Positions 1-11,547 of a stretch of DNA of 64,000 bases are shown here, piece by piece. The position numbers and the translations under genes were made by a program. The stretch is from NCBI RefSeq assembly GCF_003086295.3, contig NC_092051.1, positions 80,236,445 to 80,300,444 of the forward strand, read 5' to 3'. The notes below the pieces were generated by a model that was not told the DNA's origin, did not search any database, and was given only the letters and a program-made list of their open reading frames with translations. The number at the start of each line of letters is the position of its first letter. The stretch's first letter is position 1. The DNA is from Arachis hypogaea. Its lineage: Eukaryota; Streptophyta; Magnoliopsida; Fabales; Fabaceae.

Positions 1-2391
1 AAGTCTAATGGTGTTCATCCTGACGCCTATAGACTGCTCTTATTTCCATTCTCACTCAGGGATAAGGCAGCCAAGTGGCTAGAATCCTTCCCAAGGGAAA
101 GCTTGACAACTTGGGAAGACGTGGTGAACAAATTCTTAGCAAGATTTTACCCTCCTCAAAGAATCAATAGGCTGAGAGCTGAGGTCCAAACCTTCAGGCA
201 ACAAGATGGTGAGACTCTATATGAGGCATGGGAGAGGTTTAAGGACCTGACAAGGAGGTGTCCACCTGACATGTTCAACAAATGGGTGCAGCTGCACATT
301 TTCTATAAAGGGCTCTCTTATGAGTCAAAGAAGGCCGTAGACCATTCATCCGGAGGATCTTTGAACAAGAAGAAAACCATTGAGGAGGCTATAGATGTCA
401 TTGAAATAGTAGCAGAGAACGACTACTTCTATGCTTCCGAAAGAGGGAACACAAGAGGAGTAATGGAGCTAAACAATGTAGATGCTCTGTTGGCCCAAAA
501 CAAGCTCATTACCCAGCAGCTGGCTAACCTCACCAAGAAGATGGAGAGAAACCAAGTAGCAGCAATCTCCACTTCATCAACAACCCACGAAGGAGTGAAT
601 GAAGAAGCAGAGGGTAGTCAGGAGCAAGCCAACTACATTGGGAATTCACCTAGGCAGAACCATGATCCATATTCCAAGAATTACAACCCTGGATAGAGGA
701 ATCACCCAAACTTTGGGTGGGGAAATCAACAAGACCAAAGCCTTGATCAAAGGCGCCCAAATCCAAACAATGCAGCCCACCAACACTTCACCTCTAGACC
801 ATATCAACATCCCAATAACAACACCTCTCCACATTCGTATCAAGGCCAAAACAACCCTCCTCAGCCTGACTTATCATCACTTAATGAAAGAATTTCAAGG
901 ATTGAAAATCTACTTGAAGGCATATGCAAGGATATCCAAGACAACAAGGTGTTCAAGGAGGAAGTGCGAGCCAGTTTCAAGAACCAGGGAGACACAATCA
1001 AGAGGTTGGAATCTCAAGTAGGATATCTCTCTGAGCAAATTCCCAAACCCACAGATGGATTCCCAAGTGACACAGAGAAGAATCCTAGAGGTGAAACAAA
1101 GAAAGTAAGATGGGAAGATTGCAAGATGGTCACTATAAGTGATAAAGAGATTGAGGACAAGCCAATTAAGCTGTCAGAACAACCTGAAGATACCTCAACA
1201 GAGAAGGAGGGAAAAGAATACCAAGAACCAGAAATATCGAAACAGGAGCTGCTGAGACTCTATGCACCTTTCCCCCAGCTACTCAATGGTGCTGTGGAGA
1301 AGAGAATATACTCAAGATTTCTGGACTTGTTTGCATCTCTGCATATGAACATACCATTCATCAATATTATCCAACGAATGCCTGCATTCATCAAGTACAT
1401 GAAGGAGCTACTTCCTAGGAAAAGCTCACTCAAGGGAGGCCAAACTATAGTGATGAACAAGGAGTGCAGTGCCCTCATTCAACCACAGTTGCCTACGAAA
1501 AGAAAAGATCTAGGGAGTTTTCATGTCCCCTGTGCCATAGGAGAAACAATGTTTGATAGAGCACTTTGCGATTTGGGAGCAAGCATCAACTTAATGCCCT
1601 TAGCCCTGGTGAAGAGACTACAGATCAATGAGATATTGCCCACAGATGTGGTCATCAGGCTGGCTGACAAAACTCAAAAACAAGCAATAGGAATGGTGGA
1701 AAATGTGTTGTTAAAGGTGGGGAAATACTTTCTTCCCACAGACTTTATCATCTTGGACATGGAAGAGAGTCACACTCACCCAATCATATTGGGAAGACCA
1801 TTCCTAGCTACAGCCAGAGCACTCATAGATGTGGAGTGAGGAGAGCTAATATTGAGGATCCATGATGAGCAACTCAGCTTCAATGTCTTCAAACTTTCCC
1901 AAGAAGCTGACCAAGAAAATAAAGAACCAAGCAATGATCATACTGAGATGCTGACAGAGGAAACAAGCACTGATGCACCACCAACACATCCTAAAACCCC
2001 ATTGCATGAGGAACAAGGCAAATAGCAATTGTCACAGCTCAAGGAGAAGCTGGAGGAACCTAAACCACCAGAGGCATGTGAACACAACAACAAAATTCCC
2101 TTAGAAGAAGTCACCAAGAGCAAGGCAACATCAAAAGGGACAAAGAAGAAGGTACCAAGGGGGTGGAGGAACAAGAAGATCCCTACGGAAGACTTCTCTC
2201 CAGGAGATAAAGTGATCTCAGCTTACTTCCCAGATATCCCCCCTAATGTCCCCACTGTACCATCTCCGTTACCTAAGGTCTTCACTATTAACAGAGTCCT
2301 CTGCTTGGAACATGTAGAGATCATTGATACAACCAATGGATATAAGTCCAAGGCAAGAGGGGAGGACTTGAAGCATTATCAACCTCCCTGA
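1..2391 (+). pseudogene. gag-protease polyprotein of element A, with integrase C-terminal remnant (partial, three stops)
   Basis: One continuous frame from base 1 to the stop at 2389-2391, broken only by in-frame stops at 694-696 (TAG), 1837-1839 (TGA) and 2023-2025 (TAG). The sister copy in D is open at all three positions. The N-terminal third is a Retrotrans_gag-type capsid domain (LFPFSLRDKAAKW, then FFARFYPPQ-like and ETLYEAWERFKDL motifs). A Q/N-rich linker follows, then a retroviral-type aspartic protease with CDLGASINLMP near 1567-1600 and an ILGRPFLATA flap-side motif near 1789-1815. The last 60 or so residues (about 2190-2391) contain F-SPGDKV and GEDLKHY motifs like the end of Athila integrase. 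No CCHC zinc knuckle is obvious. Gag would package the RNA and the protease would mature it in cytoplasmic particles; this copy is inactive. Confidence 0.88.
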
Positions 2392-2432
2392 TGAAGAAGA
2401 AACGTCAAGCTAGTGACGCTAAAGAAGCGCTT

Positions 2433-2450
2433 CATGGGAGGCAACCCATG
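2433..2450 (+). ncRNA. Post-stop hairpin H1 (element A)
   Basis: Perfect 6-bp hairpin CATGGG-AGGCAA-CCCATG, 42 nt after the gag-protease stop, preceded by AAAGAAGCGCTT. The same loop with different, still paired, stems occurs after the gag/pol stop of every other Athila-like element here. Structure is seen; function is unknown. Confidence 0.75.
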
Positions 2451-3232
2451 TTTTATTAGCTTTTACTAGTGAATAAGTCAATATTCATAAATTCCAACCC
2501 AAACTTGGTGAAGTCCTTATATTGCAGTATATAGTGAAGAACAAGTTTGGTGTTCAAAGCGTACCAAGAAAGCATGAATGCAACAGAGAGCATTCTAGTC
2601 TTGGAGCTTTGAACAGAACTTTTCATCACAATGCTTCAAACTAAGTTTGGTGTCACCCCATGGTGCCACCAAAATGCATAAAGGGATACACAGTTAGTTA
2701 GTTAGTTGGAGTTCATGAATAAACAATCTAATTTTTTTCTCTTTATTATTTTAGCTGTAAAAATCTAAATTGATTTTTTTTATGATATTTCTTACTTTTC
2801 TTATTTGATCTTTATAGGGAAAGAAAGGAGCATTGAAAGAGATTGATTGGACAATTTAATGGGAAAGGATTCGGCCACTTCATGAAGAGGGCACTACACA
2901 CGTGCCTCAAGGGGGAATGCATTGGGAATGGTTGCCATGCAACATTGGAGGAAGAACAAACTTGGGAAGCGAACCAACTCTAACATAAAGTTGAGAATCC
3001 TCGTGCTTACTCTATACACAACCCCATCCGTTCATCATACACCAACCCCATCAATCCACACCTTTCATCTCTTCATCACTTCTCTATATAAGTGAATCAA
3101 ATCCACACCCTCTCCACATTCGAAATTCATACCCCTTGCACTTCACTTTCCAGCAACCCACTCTTCAACTTCCCACTCTCTAAATCCCACATCTCTTCCC
3201 TTCACTACACCCATTTTGCTTTAACTTGATTC
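2451..3232 (+). other. Spacer between gag-protease and ORF2 of element A
   Basis: Noncoding, about 780 bp. It holds two exact AAGTTTGGTGT words (2543 and 2643), a T-rich stretch near 2730-2800, a C-rich pyrimidine leader (about 3000-3230) and a TATA-like word at 3085. No pol sequence and no CpG palindrome array is present, unlike the same place in B, E and F. Confidence 0.7.
3085..3092 (+). promoter_or_regulatory. Candidate internal TATA box upstream of ORF2 (element A)
   Basis: TATATAAG about 140 bp before the ORF2 ATG at 3233, followed by a CA/CT-rich leader typical of plant transcription starts. The same word stands at the same place in D (53599), and B has TATATAAA at 36128. Promoter activity is an inference. 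Confidence 0.45.
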
Positions 3233-4729
3233 ATGGCATCATCAAGCTCCAAGAGGCAGAAGAGGAAGGAACCAACGGAGAACATTCCCTTCGACGAGAA
3301 GAGATTCAAGACTGCCTTCCATGAACGAGAATTTGAGCGGATAAAGCTCAAAAAGATACTGCCATAGTTAACCTTCCAAATCAATGAAGACGAATGCCCA
3401 CAGATTCGGGAGAAGATTGAAGAAAGAGGGTGGCAATTGCTCACCAATCCAGAGGGAAAGATCAATGCAAACCTCATCAAAGAGTTCTACGCAAATGTGG
3501 TCAGAGAAGACAAAACCAGAGCCCCAACCTTCAAAAGCTATGTAAGGGGAAAGGAGGTAGACTTCAGTCCAAATGCTATAATAAGAACTCTTCACCTGAA
3601 ATCACCACACTTTGATGAGCCTAGCTATCATACAAGGATAAGTAAAAGCCAAGACAATGATGAGCTCACTAAGATAGTGACTGACATATGTGTTATAGCA
3701 GCAGACTGGGAGAGGTATGGAGATGGGAGACCCCGGTTCATCAAGAGGGGAGACCTTAGCCCAGAAGCCAAGGGGTGGTTTGAACTCGTGAGGAGGTCTA
3801 TTCTCCCAGCTGCTAATAATTCAGAGGTAAATATTAATTGAGCAACTATGGTACATTGCCTAGTACAAGGTGGAGAAATCAACGGGCATGAACTTATAGC
3901 TGAGGGAATTCAAGATTCAGCTGAGAAGCTTGAATCAGGTGCCAGGCTTTGGTACCCCAGCACCATTCTCCGATTGTGCACAAAGGCCAAAGTAGTTTTT
4001 GAGGATAGTAATCCAGACTGGGTTAACCCAGGGAGGCTAATGATAACCCAGCGTATGACCTATACCACACCTGCTCAGCAACAAAGAAGGCCACAAATAG
4101 GGAAACTAAAAGCAAAGGAAGCAGCTCACCAAGAGGAGTCTCATCAGGAAGAATATCAACAGGGAGAGCATCCTTACCCAGCCGATTTGAATATGAATCA
4201 CCTTCTAAGAGCTATTGAAGACTTGGGGGTGAGACATATGGAAGGACAAGAGCAAATATTGAACTGGATGAGTCAACAAGAAGAGTGGAAGAAACAACAA
4301 ATAGAGCAGCAACAAGAATAATACTCCCAGCTCACTCAAACCATCCACTAAGTTACTGAGAGGCAAGAACGTCAAGATAAGCATTTGCAGGAACTCAATC
4401 AGCGACAACTAGCCCAGATGAAAGCATTCAATGAGTTCACTGTACTTAATGAAGGACGACAACTACATCGGGAGGAGTTCAACATCAACACTCAAGCCAA
4501 GTTGAACTACATGTCCAGTAATATGCATCAGCTACACTATGCCATCCCTACATATGATGAGGTCCAAAAAGATTTTGTAGAACAAGAAGAGAGGAAAGTG
4601 AAACAGCAAAAGGAGACACTCAAGAAGAAGATGGAAAATGGTGGTTTCTGGAAGAAGCTTCTTGGAAAAGGCAAGGGAAGTGGGAGCACAAGCAATCAAG
4701 AAGGAGAGCATGGACATCCACAAGAGTAA
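3233..4729 (+). pseudogene. ORF2 of element A: extra sense-strand gene of unknown function (four stops)
   Basis: A single frame from ATG 3233 to the stop at 4727-4729, broken by in-frame stops at 3365, 3839, 4319 and 4349. Most match sense codons in the D copy through C-to-T changes (for example CGA to TGA at 3839). The protein has a short basic N-terminus (SSSSKRQKRK), then a conserved core with EFYANVVR, VRGKEVDFSPN, GWFELVRRSILP and VHCLVQGGEI motifs. A long Q/E-rich C-terminus is predicted coiled coil. The core resembles proteins labelled 'putative plant transposon protein' in legume annotations, which is a name and not a known function. No signal peptide, membrane segment or catalytic motif is recognised, so an envelope role is not supported. 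Confidence 0.75.
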
Positions 4730-5786
4730 AAGGTGGTGGAGTTCCTTCTTTGGTCCATATTTTTCTATGCTTTAAATAAGGAAGATCTTGTATGAAGTAG
4801 AACTTGCTTCCATGTTAGTTTAAACCTTTTTGAATTCTGTTTTTTTAGTTTGTGTGTTGAAGAGTTCTCTGTGTGCTGATCTTTATGTTACTGCACCATT
4901 CCTTTACTTACTCGTATGCTCGTCCCTTTTGAATCAAATGAAAAGAGAATGATTGTTTTCAAAAGACCAGAGAAGAGTTCATACTAGGGAGTAAATCCAT
5001 GAGTTTGTGGTATGGTCATAAGTTAGCTAAGTTGGTTCAACCACAAGGTGGGAAGACAACTATCTGTCATGAATACTATGCTTGAGACACACCCCATAAG
5101 ACTAGCTAAGTAAGAAGATCCTAATAAGAAAAAGGGAAAGAATAATCAAGGTTAAGGAATAAAAGAAAAAGAGTAAGCAATAAGGGTAGGCACCAATGGT
5201 TTTAAATCTTGAGGCATGTGTCTGTGGTGTTCCTGTGTGAGGGATCTACTTGGATGAATAAGCTCTTACGGGTGCCTTATCACTTCGTAACTTGGGTTAA
5301 CTAACTCGGGATTATCAGCTAAAAGTCCACTATCAAGAGTAACCCTCACCACAGAACATTTAGTAACCCAAAGAGGTGTTGGACACCAAGGCCTCAAGTA
5401 AAGAAAATGAATAAACTATATGCCTGTGGTGTGTATGTATGGGGGAGAGACTTGAGCAAGTAAGTCCTTAGGGGTGCTTCAACACCTAGCACCTTGAACC
5501 AACTGGTTCGGGAGTGTTGGCTGAAAGCTTATTTTAAAGAGTTGCCCCTTTACAGAATACTTAGCCTAAGAACACAAATAAGCCCTGAAATAACAACAAA
5601 ACAATCAATAAATAAAAGTTTCATGGGATGCAATCACAGTGAGTATTCTAGGATATGATAAAGGTCTGAAAGCCAGGAATGAACCTAAGTTGCTATGCAT
5701 GAAACCACCATAAAACCAGGGACATTACTTCCACAAGAATGACTCATTTCTCTTGGCATCCCATTCATCATTCTCTTGCTCTAGTA
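4730..5786 (+). other. 3' noncoding region of element A
   Basis: About 1.05 kb without a coding signal. It contains two diverged direct copies of a block built on CTGTGGTGT (5222-5244 and 5423-5446), each followed by a TAAG(C/T)-CTTA-GGGTG stretch. Equivalent paired blocks occur in B, F and D. Confidence 0.6.
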
Positions 5787-5806
5787 CTTGCTTAGGGACA
5801 AGCAAG
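5787..5806 (+). ncRNA. Pre-PPT hairpin H2 (element A)
   Basis: Arms CTTGCTT and AAGCAAG around loop AGGGAC, immediately upstream of the PPT-like word and the 3' LTR. The same fold with compensating stem changes is found in the other families of this window. Confidence 0.75.
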
Positions 5807-5810
5807 CTTT

Positions 5811-5823
5811 AAGTTTGGTGTTG
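5811..5823 (+). promoter_or_regulatory. PPT position of element A
   Basis: AAGTTTGGTGTTG abuts the first TG of the 3' LTR, which is where the plus-strand primer of reverse transcription lies. It is only moderately purine-rich for a polypurine tract. Confidence 0.6.
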
Positions 5824-6150
5824 TGATGCCAGGGCATTTTGGCCAGTTTCACTGACCTTTTCTTTACTGTTTTAGGGTAGTTTCATGCATTTTCTTAGGA
5901 AATAAGCTAGGTTTGGATAGATATTCACTTACACCTGGATTCAAGCATACATTGTGCATTTTACATGATTTCATGAGGATTTTGCATGAATTTAGTGACA
6001 AATTGTATGCTGCATTACCCATGACTTGGACTAGAACTTTGATGCACTCTATTGCTTGATTTCAGGACCAAAGGAAGCAAGGAATGGGAGGTAACTTGCA
6101 AAGTTAATGAGAAAAGTGACTGCAAATAACGCTCTCGAAGCCATCATTAC

Positions 6151-7080
6151 CCACGTTAAGAGTCACGTTAACTAAGTTAACGTGAACTCTAATGTGAAGA
6201 AGGGAATTTGAGCCAACGTTAGTGACACTTAACATTATCATTAACGTTGGCCAATGCTCATAAGTGGCCACGTTAGAGTCCACGTTAACTTAGTTAACGT
6301 GGCCTCTAACGTTAAATGGGGAAAGGAGGCAAACATTAGTGACATTCAACATTGTCACTAACGTTGGCCTAAGTGCACAATGCCACGTTAACTCTCACGT
6401 TAACTTGATTAACGTGGGAGCTAACGTGAAGAGGCAAGGGTGGTCGACAACGTTAGTGACACCCAACATTGTCACTAACGTTGGAAGCAACCACACAACC
6501 CCAAGGAGCCACGTTAACTTAGTTAACGTGGAGGCTAACGTGAAAGAAGAAGGTGATGGCCAACGTTAGTGACACTCAACATTGTCACTAACGTTGGAAG
6601 GAGCCACACAAGCCACTATGAACCACGTTATCTCCCACGTTAACTTAGTTAACGTGGAAGCTAACGTGGATGAGTAAATAATGAACTAACATTAGTGACA
6701 CTCAACATTGTCACTAACGTTGGGGATGGCTAAGCATGGCCACGTTAAAGAGCCATGTTAACTAAGTTAACGTGGGCTCTAACGTGAGACATGGGGGCAC
6801 ATTGGAACGTTAGTAACAATGTTGAGTGTCACTAACGTTCTCGAAGGATGGCAAGCTCACGTTAAATAGCCACGTTAACTAAATTAACGTGGGCTCTAAC
6901 GTAGGAAAAAGGGGGGCTTTTCAATGTTATTGGGAAAGTTGAGTCCCAATAACGTGTGCGAAGGACCTAGAGGCAACGTTAGTGGCAACGTTTGTGCCAC
7001 TAACGTTGAGGTTAACGTGGCTTTCACTTAGGAACGTTAGTGAGAAAGTTGATTGTCACTAACGTTCTCGAATTCATATT
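6151..7080 (+). repeat. Array of two alternating long palindromes in the LTR
   Basis: Two words alternate with a pitch of roughly 115-125 bp. Word P has arms CCACGTTAACT and AGTTAACGTGG around one base. Word Q has arms AACGTTAGTGACA and TGTCACTAACGTT around an 8-base loop. Every copy can form a hairpin and carries ACGT cores. The loop of Q reads CTCAACAT in the left part and its reverse complement from about 6800 on, so the array contains an inversion. Confidence 0.9.
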
Positions 7081-7244
7081 TTCACTAAACGTTAACACCC
7101 CTAACGTCCTTAGCTAAAGTCTCTGCCCACTTTACACTTTCTCTCTGCAAGTAAAGCCAAGCCCAAATGAAGAAGAGAACTGCTTCAAACTCAAGATCCA
7201 AAGGCCCAAGACTTGAAGAGCCAACTAGAGGATGAGAAGAGTAG

Positions 7245-7253
7245 TATATATAG
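7245..7253 (+). promoter_or_regulatory. TATA box of the A-family LTR
   Basis: TATATATAG just downstream of the palindrome array. The copy at 57650 is intact, while LTR 47674-49828 has lost this segment. Confidence 0.6.
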
Positions 7254-8187
7254 GAGTAGCTTTGAATTTATTTGGGAGTCCCAGGAGTTGAAAAATAGCA
7301 TAGAACTACTTCCTGTATTTTACTTTGTTTGCTGTTCTAGTTTTCATCATGTATTCTCCATCTTTGTTTTCATTTTCTAGAGCTATGAACAACTAAACCC
7401 CTTTCATTGGGTTAAGGAGCTCTGTTGTAATTTGATGGATCAATACTAGTTTTCATTATTCTTCTTCTATCTTTTCTCTTGATTTTACTTGAAAGCTTTC
7501 GATCTTCATCCAATTGGATAGTGATCTTGGAAAAGAAACTATTCATACTTGGATCTCTTCTGAACCTTGGAAGAGGAATGAATAGATCAAGCTAGAAATA
7601 TTTTCTCATGTTGGACCAAATTGGGTTTGGATGGATATGTGACTATAATCCTCTCAATACTTGATTTGGGAAATGCATGTGGTATAATCAGTGACCATAC
7701 TTCATCTCTTCTCATGAGCAATTGACCAAGGAATTGGCTATTGATTAAGATTTGAGAGATTGAATTACAAGAAATTGTAATTCAATCACTTAAGATTGCC
7801 AAGGAGATCAATGAGTGCATTGATTGAGGAAGAGATGAAAATGAGATTGATCCGGAGAATGCAACATCTCCTAAGCCCAATGAACTCCCCATTTCTGATC
7901 TTACCCATTCTCTTTAATTTCTGTCATTTACATTTATGAGCAATTCCCCCATTCCCAATTAAGATTCTGCAATTTACTTTCTACCATTTACTTTCCCGCC
8001 ATTTAATTTTCTGCAATTCTCAACTCAATTTCTGATTCGCTCAACTAGAACATTCCTCTGAATAAAGTTGCTTGATCAATCAATCCTTGTGGGATTCGAC
8101 CTCACTCTATTGTGAGTTTTTACTTGACGACAAATTCGGTACACTTGTCGAAGGAAATTTGTTATGAGACAAGTTTTCCGTGCATCA

Positions 8188-11100
8188 AAACCATTTCTCT
8201 TTATCATTCGGATTCAAACCTTATAAATTCACCAAACTTCTGCAAAGTAATCCTTTATTTCAAGCTTAAAACATAATTCTTTTCATATTGAATCAATCTC
8301 AAGATATAGCTTCTTTCTTAAATAATTTAATTTTGAAACATAGACCTTTCTTTGGTAAATCAAATTTAAAATAGAGTAATTCCTTTCTTAACTAAATAAA
8401 ACATAAATAATATCATTTTCCAAATCCAAGTCTGGTAAAATAACTTCTCAAATAAAACCTCATATTTTATCAAAATTCGGCAGCACCTCCCCTAAAACTC
8501 GGACTTAGTCACCCTTACGGGTTCCTTCTTTCTCAACAAATCACCAGCCCTTTTATCAGTAGTTCTCATAACAACAAAATCTCAATAATCATTTCATCAT
8601 AAACCAGTTTAACGATCAACATTCTAACATGAATTAAAATCAGAGTTTTCATAAACCATTCTTTAAAAGTAAATCAATCCAGCTTCGAAAATTCATAACT
8701 AATATTCCAAACACCATCCTTTCACATTTCCAATTATTTTTAAAGTTATTTAGTTATTAGCAAAGTTACCAATTTATTCAAAAGATCATACTTTAAGAAA
8801 ATACTTTAGTAATCAACCTTCAATCCTTTAACCGTTCTCAAAATCAACTCTGGTTAACCTTAAATTAACAATAACAACCAACTCAACATAATCAACTAAA
8901 ATCTGAATTTCCATGAAATAATCAGAAGGCAGTCACAATTAAACCATTATCACAACAATTCCAAACCGAGCACAAGCTTGAATCAGTTCAACACTCAGTA
9001 CAATATTATCCAGTCAAATTAACATATCCTGTAACCAATAATTTCTCAAACAAGCTTGCAACATTATCCACCATCATCAATTACATTTCAATTTCACAAC
9101 TAAATCAAGAAATCAGCATAACCAGGAATTCGAATAATTAGTCACTTTCAAACAATTCAATCATGGCTCACAAATCACAATTCACAGCCTCAAATCAAAA
9201 TCAGTTTTAATACCACACCAATCTTACTCCCACAACTTCATTCCAAACTTAATTCCACCAAACACTTTCTCATAAGAAAACCATACATTCACAGCAACAA
9301 TCCAAACTCAATTCATCAATTATTCATTCGACAGCTTTTCAATAATTAGCTCAGCATTTTTCAATTTAATAAATTACACTAAATTAATCATTATTCACAA
9401 CAGCATCTAATTTCAGACAGCTCAGAATAATCATAACAACCAACCAATTTCAAATGCATTTCAAGTCATTCACGTCGATTAAGAAATTCTTAACCATTGT
9501 TAACCATTTGCACTAATCTAAATAACTTTGTAGGCATTCTAAATTAAAAACGTTAAATCCCCTACCTCATTGTCGCAACTTGCGGGAATCAATAAACAGA
9601 GCAGCTCCATCAACGGCGTCTTGTACCACAGCGACCCAGGCAGCGGCATTAACTGAACAGCAGCTCCGATGGTGGTTCCAGTAGCCACAAAATGGTTCTC
9701 AGCGACAACAATAACTACTTGCAGCAGCAGTTTCTTCTGTCAATAGCTCCTTCCCTGGCAAGCTTCAATGGTGACAGTGGCAGCGTCCTCCTCCAAACTT
9801 GATGGTGGTAGAACAGAGCAAGAACAGCAGCAGCGCTCTTAAACCCAACAAACAGCAGCGATAGTGGCATTTTCCCAAATTCTAAAAACTAGAAGCAGAG
9901 GCAGAATTGGCGAGCCCTCCTCCTCTAGCGACGGCTTAGTGAGATGCGGCAGCAGCAGCAGAGTGCAACAACGGCGGCAGAAATGTGACACAACTCTTCT
10001 CATTGCGTTCTCTTCTCTTTGAAGACCATGCTCACAACCGCGACATTGACAGTTCCCTCGACGGCGACCAGACGTGACGGGACTAGAAACCGCAAGGCAG
10101 TTCAATGGTAATGGAGGCATGACGAAGGCACAGCGGTGTTACCTTTCACGCACGAGCTCTCTCCTCTTCGTGGTGGTTCTCAGGCGACAGAACGGGCTTC
10201 AGGGAAGGCAGAACGGCGACTGGGCAGTGACGAACGGCGTGGCCTCGATGACGACGCTCCTCGCTGCTCCACAAACAGCGACAAAGACGGCGGTAGTGGT
10301 GACGGTATCTCCCTCATCTCCGTCTCGGGCTTCCCTCAACAACGCGTGGATGACGGCGGTAGCTCCATGGAACGGTGGTGACGGCGCAGCAAGGCGCGAC
10401 GGCGACTGCGACTGCGACGGTGGCGAGCACTAGCCGTAGCGCTGTCCCTTCCTCTCTGATTCCCTTTTCTCTTCTTTGATTCCCATCTTCCCCTGTTTCC
10501 GTTCCCCCCTCCTTTTCTTGCTGTGAGGTTTCCGTGGGTGAGGGATGGGGTCTCTAGGGTTAGGGTTTCCAATTTGGGAAATTAGGGTTTCTGATTCAAT
10601 TTGGGAATTTAGGTTTAGGAATTAGGGATTTTATAAAAGAATATGGATAAAAATGAATAGATATTTTGATAAAATTGGAGGGTAGAGAAATTTTAAAATC
10701 AAATGTACTCTATTAAAAATATTTAGGAACATTATTTATCATCATATTGCTAAGTTCAATCAATTATTTCTAATTTAATATATAAAATAAATATATTAAT
10801 CACATTTTTATAAAATATGGTTTAGCTCAATATTAGTTATTCAAATTAAATGATATAACTTTTCATTTTTTTCTATTACCAAAACTTTAATTTCAATTTA
10901 TAAGATAACTAACTATAGTAAAAATTGTACATACATATTAATTAACTTAAACTTAAGGTATTTATAAATATCAATCTATTCATTTTTAATAAAATAATTT
11001 CTAGGAGTTCAAATTAATAACATAATTCATTCAAAATAGAATTTATTTAAATTAAATTATACAATTCTTCTTATTTTTTAATTATCAAAATTATAATTTC

Positions 11101-11280
11101 AATTATACCAAATATCTAATAAAGATCATATAAAAATTTAATTAATTTAAACTTCAATTATCATGAAACTACATTTAATTACCTTTAGTAAAATAATTTT
11201 TCTTAAAATAAAATTATCAACAAATAAGATAAATCACAAACAACTAATTATTTTAATTTTCAAAAACTAGGGTTGTTACA
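8188..11280 (-). mobile_element. Minus-strand LTR-like segment (solo or 5' LTR, left part not seen)
   Basis: Read on the minus strand, the segment starts TGTAACAACCC at 11280. It is AT-rich for about 640 bp, has a TATA-like TTTTATAAAA (10629-10638), then a leader with AAACCCTAACCCTAG-like words, a GC-rich tract with CGCCGTCGC-type words (about 9570-10560) and a long AT-rich tail. That is the U3-R-U5 order of legume chromovirus LTRs. The right flank is the ORF2 tail of element G, so this LTR inserted there. The left end abuts element A, and no duplication can be checked. Open frames in the GC-rich part (9839-10572) have biased low-complexity composition and are not called genes. Confidence 0.55.
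10629..10638 (-). promoter_or_regulatory. Candidate TATA box on the minus strand
   Basis: TTTTATAAAA about 640 bp inside the LTR-like segment, upstream (minus sense) of the CCCTAA-rich leader. Position fits a U3/R border. Confidence 0.4.
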
Positions 11281-11282
11281 AG

Positions 11283-11447
11283 ATGTTCCTTCAGATCCTT
11301 CATAGGTTCGACCGGCAAGACCGGCGGATGGAGCAAATGGAGCGCCGTAACAAGCGCCGATACAACTATCTAAAGGAACTCATTGTTGGTACTCACCCAC
11401 CTCCGAAACAGAAGGACACCCGGACTCCCTTTCACCTAGTAGCATAG
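11283..11447 (+). pseudogene. ORF2 C-terminal fragment of element G
   Basis: Fifty-four sense codons ending at TAG 11445-11447. The segment MERRNKRR followed by YNYLKELI matches the C-terminal end of E's ORF2 (RERRNKRR before the B insertion, then a YLKELI stretch after it). It runs past the point where E stops and ends in a short proline/threonine-rich tail. The upstream part was separated by the LTR ending at 11280. Strongly basic and predicted helical; function unknown. Confidence 0.7.
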
Positions 11448-11509
11448 GGAGCCATGGCGAGCCAGATAGCGGAGGTAATGCTTCCAGCCCTACCTTGTTC
11501 CTTACTTAT

Positions 11510-11547
11510 GGCACGGAGGACCGTGCCAAGCCTTAAGTGTGGGGAGG
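11510..11547 (+). ncRNA. H2 hairpin plus PPT-like word after ORF2 (element G)
   Basis: GGCACGG-AGGA-CCGTGCC (11510-11527), then seven bases, then AAGTGTGGGGAGG (11535-11547). The word is identical to the true PPT of element E at 41976, yet here it sits about 1.35 kb before the expected LTR, directly after ORF2. Confidence 0.75.

Larger units (their letters stand above)
1..8187 (+). mobile_element. Element A: non-autonomous Athila-like LTR retrotransposon, 5' end outside window
   Basis: The interval runs gag-protease, spacer, ORF2, 3' noncoding region, PPT-like word and a full 3' LTR. No reverse transcriptase, RNase H or integrase core lies between the protease (ends near 1840) and ORF2 (starts 3233), so this copy would need enzymes from another element. 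The same order and closely similar sequence recur at 49829-58360 (complex D). The first base falls inside gag, so the 5' LTR, PBS and one target-site duplication cannot be seen. It is directly followed by a minus-strand LTR-like segment. Confidence 0.9.
5824..8187 (+). repeat. 3' LTR of element A (2364 bp)
   Basis: Starts TGATGCCAGGGC and ends CCGTGCATCA, matching the LTRs at 47674-49828 and 56341-58360. It contains the palindrome array (6151-7080), a TATA box (7245) and a U5 block GGGATTCGACC with a small hairpin CTCAC-TCTATT-GTGAG at 8101-8116. It is the most complete LTR of the family here. Confidence 0.92.

Noticed and set aside
3233..4729. ORF2 as an envelope-like gene
   Set aside because: Position fits, but no signal peptide, transmembrane helix or furin-like site is visible; basic N-terminus and coiled-coil tail suggest an intracellular protein.
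6151..7080. CRISPR array
   Set aside because: Repeats are palindromic, two alternating types, with related and not unique spacers, inside a plant LTR; no cas genes.
9839..10572. Overlapping open frames on both strands in a GC-rich tract
   Set aside because: Arginine- and alanine-rich low-complexity translations inside a minus-strand LTR leader; no domain, and both strands are open because of base composition.
10550..10600. Telomere-type TTTAGGG repeat
   Set aside because: Only scattered TAGGGTTAGGG-like words, no regular tandem; fits the leader of a plant LTR.
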